Assembly: GCA_025450255.1 (NCBI GenBank)
Contig: JANWHV010000058.1
Location: 1 to 7,620 of the forward strand
DNA length: 7,620 nucleotides
Source of the DNA: Chloroflexota bacterium
GTDB taxonomy: Bacteria > Chloroflexota > UBA5177 > JANWHV01
Direction of reading: 5' to 3'
Shown: positions 6,787 through 7,620 of the stretch, one piece after another
Layout: every line of letters starts with the position of its first letter
How positions within the stretch are numbered: position 1 is the stretch's first letter
Notes under the pieces: generated by a model
What the model was told of the DNA's origin: nothing
The model's input: only the letters and a program-made list of their open reading frames with translations
Databases searched by the model: none
Position numbers and translations under genes: made by a program

Positions 6787-6805
6787 TTCAATCAATTACC
6801 ATCAG
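6787..6805 (+). promoter_or_regulatory. Candidate operator upstream of the DeoR gene, matching the one before the PHP hydrolase gene
   Basis: CAATCAA at 6789-6795 is followed 10 nt later by the related CCATCAG at 6799-6805. The first box begins exactly 65 nt before the TTGACA box, as at the upstream promoter; 14 of 18 bases from 6787 to 6804 match 5276-5293. It starts just 8 nt after the hydrolase stop codon. Autoregulation by the DeoR protein is inferred. Confidence 0.5.
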
Positions 6806-6853
6806 TAACGTCTCCGCTGTGAGCAGGCGCAGTTCGCAATTGCGCGGAACTGA

Positions 6854-6883
6854 TTGACAATATGCCGCTGTTTCGGTTAGGAT
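6854..6883 (+). promoter_or_regulatory. Sigma-70-type promoter of the DeoR regulator gene
   Basis: TTGACA (6854-6859), an 18-nt spacer and TAGGAT (6878-6883) predict a start near 6890 and a leader of about 27 nt. Over 6832-6890 I count 45 of 59 bases identical to 5321-5379 without gaps. A perfect 10-bp palindrome CGCAATTGCG lies just upstream at 6835-6844. Confidence 0.65.
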
Positions 6884-6916
6884 GGCGGCGGACGACGATC
6901 GCGAAAAGGCTCTGCA

Positions 6917-7620
6917 ATGATCACCCAGGCTCGACGTAATGCAATCGCGGCGGACATGGCCCATCGGCCTTCGATGAGCACGCAGGATATCGCCACGATT
7001 TTCGATTGCTCGCCGGCTACCGCCCGGCGTGACCTGCGGGCACTGGCGCAGGCCGGCCGCATCAGGCGCTCGCGCGGCGGCGCCATGGCCCTGGCGCGCC
7101 AGCCCGAGGATGGGCGCGGCGTTGGCGCGTCCGGCGACATCGCGGGTTCGGTCCTGGCGGAGACGCAGCGCATCGCGCGGGCGGCCGCCGCGATGGTGAA
7201 GGACGGTGAAGCGATCGGGCTGCCCGGCGGCACCACGGTGACGGAGTTGGCGCGATGCCTGCGCGGCCGTCGCATTGGCGTGGTGACGAACAGCATTGAC
7301 GTGGCGTTGATCCTGGTCGCCGGCCCACACACACGCATCGTGCTGGTCGGGGGCCTGCTCGACCGCAGCACCACGCCGGAGGTTGTGGGGCCGCTGGCCG
7401 AGCTGTCGCTGGCGCAACTGAACATCGATACCATGTGCGTCGGCGTGAACGGCCTGAGCGCGGAGGCCGGCGCCACGTCCAACGGCGAGCTCGAGGCGCA
7501 GACGGCGCGCGCCATGATGGCTCGCTCCCGCCGCGTGGTGGTGGTAACCGATCGTTCCAAGATCGGGCGCACGGCGCTCAGCCAGGTCATGCCGATTGAG
7601 GCGATAGAGGTGGTGGTGAC
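6917..7620 (+). CDS. DeoR-family transcriptional regulator, C-terminus cut by the window edge
   Basis: 234 residues are visible; relatives have about 250, so only some 15-25 are missing. The N-terminal winged helix-turn-helix spans about residues 17-57, with recognition helix SPATARRDLRAL (32-43) and the wing at IRRSRGGAM (49-57). The sugar-phosphate sensor domain follows: LPGGTTVTELA at 102-112 for phosphate-group binding, VVTNSIDVA at 122-130, GGLLDRSTTPEVVGP at 145-159, GVNGLSAEAGAT at 176-187, and TDRSKIGR at 211-218. Proteins of this family usually repress catabolic genes and release DNA on binding a phosphorylated sugar or similar metabolite. The ATG has AAAGG 7 nt upstream. The near-copy promoter and operator before the PHP hydrolase gene and before this gene make both likely targets. 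Effector unknown. Confidence 0.93.
   Translation, partial: MITQARRNAIAADMAHRPSMSTQDIATIFDCSPATARRDLRALAQAGRIRRSRGGAMALARQPEDGRGVGASGDIAGSVLAETQRIARAAAAMVKDGEAIGLPGGTTVTELARCLRGRRIGVVTNSIDVALILVAGPHTRIVLVGGLLDRSTTPEVVGPLAELSLAQLNIDTMCVGVNGLSAEAGATSNGELEAQTARAMMARSRRVVVVTDRSKIGRTALSQVMPIEAIEVVV

Noticed and set aside
6877..7590. 237-codon minus-strand frame across the DeoR gene
   Set aside because: The plus strand gives an unbroken DeoR protein with all sensor motifs, so the antisense frame is a by-product.

Overview
The window is GC-rich, with third codon positions mostly G or C. It carries no rRNA, tRNA, insertion sequence or CRISPR array. The gene set fits a Chloroflexota-like or similar environmental bacterium: an HlyD-type adaptor whose hairpin is built from Gly-broken repeats, a family-5 solute-binding protein with no lipobox, a Gfo/Idh/MocA oxidoreductase with a Cys cluster, a CehA/McbA-type PHP hydrolase and a DeoR regulator. 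The lineage is inferred from gene style only, since no phylogenetic marker is present.

Left half, minus strand. Read in transcription order, a Gfo/Idh/MocA oxidoreductase (4085-2847) is followed after about 100 nt by an extracellular solute-binding protein of the peptide/nickel ABC family (2745-1120). A 365-nt gap follows, holding a strong terminator-like hairpin. Then comes the N-terminal two thirds or so of an HlyD/MacA-like membrane-fusion protein (754 to beyond the left edge). A small reading frame with coding-like composition (4341-4054) precedes and overlaps the oxidoreductase start. It may be a real upstream gene or a remnant.

Right half, plus strand. A calcineurin-like metallophosphatase (4466-5218), a PHP-domain CehA/McbA-family metallohydrolase (5428-6780) and a DeoR-family repressor (6917 to beyond the right edge) follow in series. 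The hydrolase and the regulator each have their own promoter. The two promoters are near copies: the same TTGACA box, an 18-nt spacer, a TAGNAT box, and shared flanks, including CAATCAA boxes at the same distance upstream. The simplest reading is that the DeoR protein controls its own gene and the hydrolase gene through one operator type.

Together the genes suggest a small catabolic locus for a phosphorylated or sugar-derived compound: two hydrolases that could act on phosphoesters, a sugar-type dehydrogenase, a solute receptor, and a regulator of a family that usually senses phosphorylated sugars. The substrate cannot be named from sequence. The most notable observation is the duplicated operator/promoter module.
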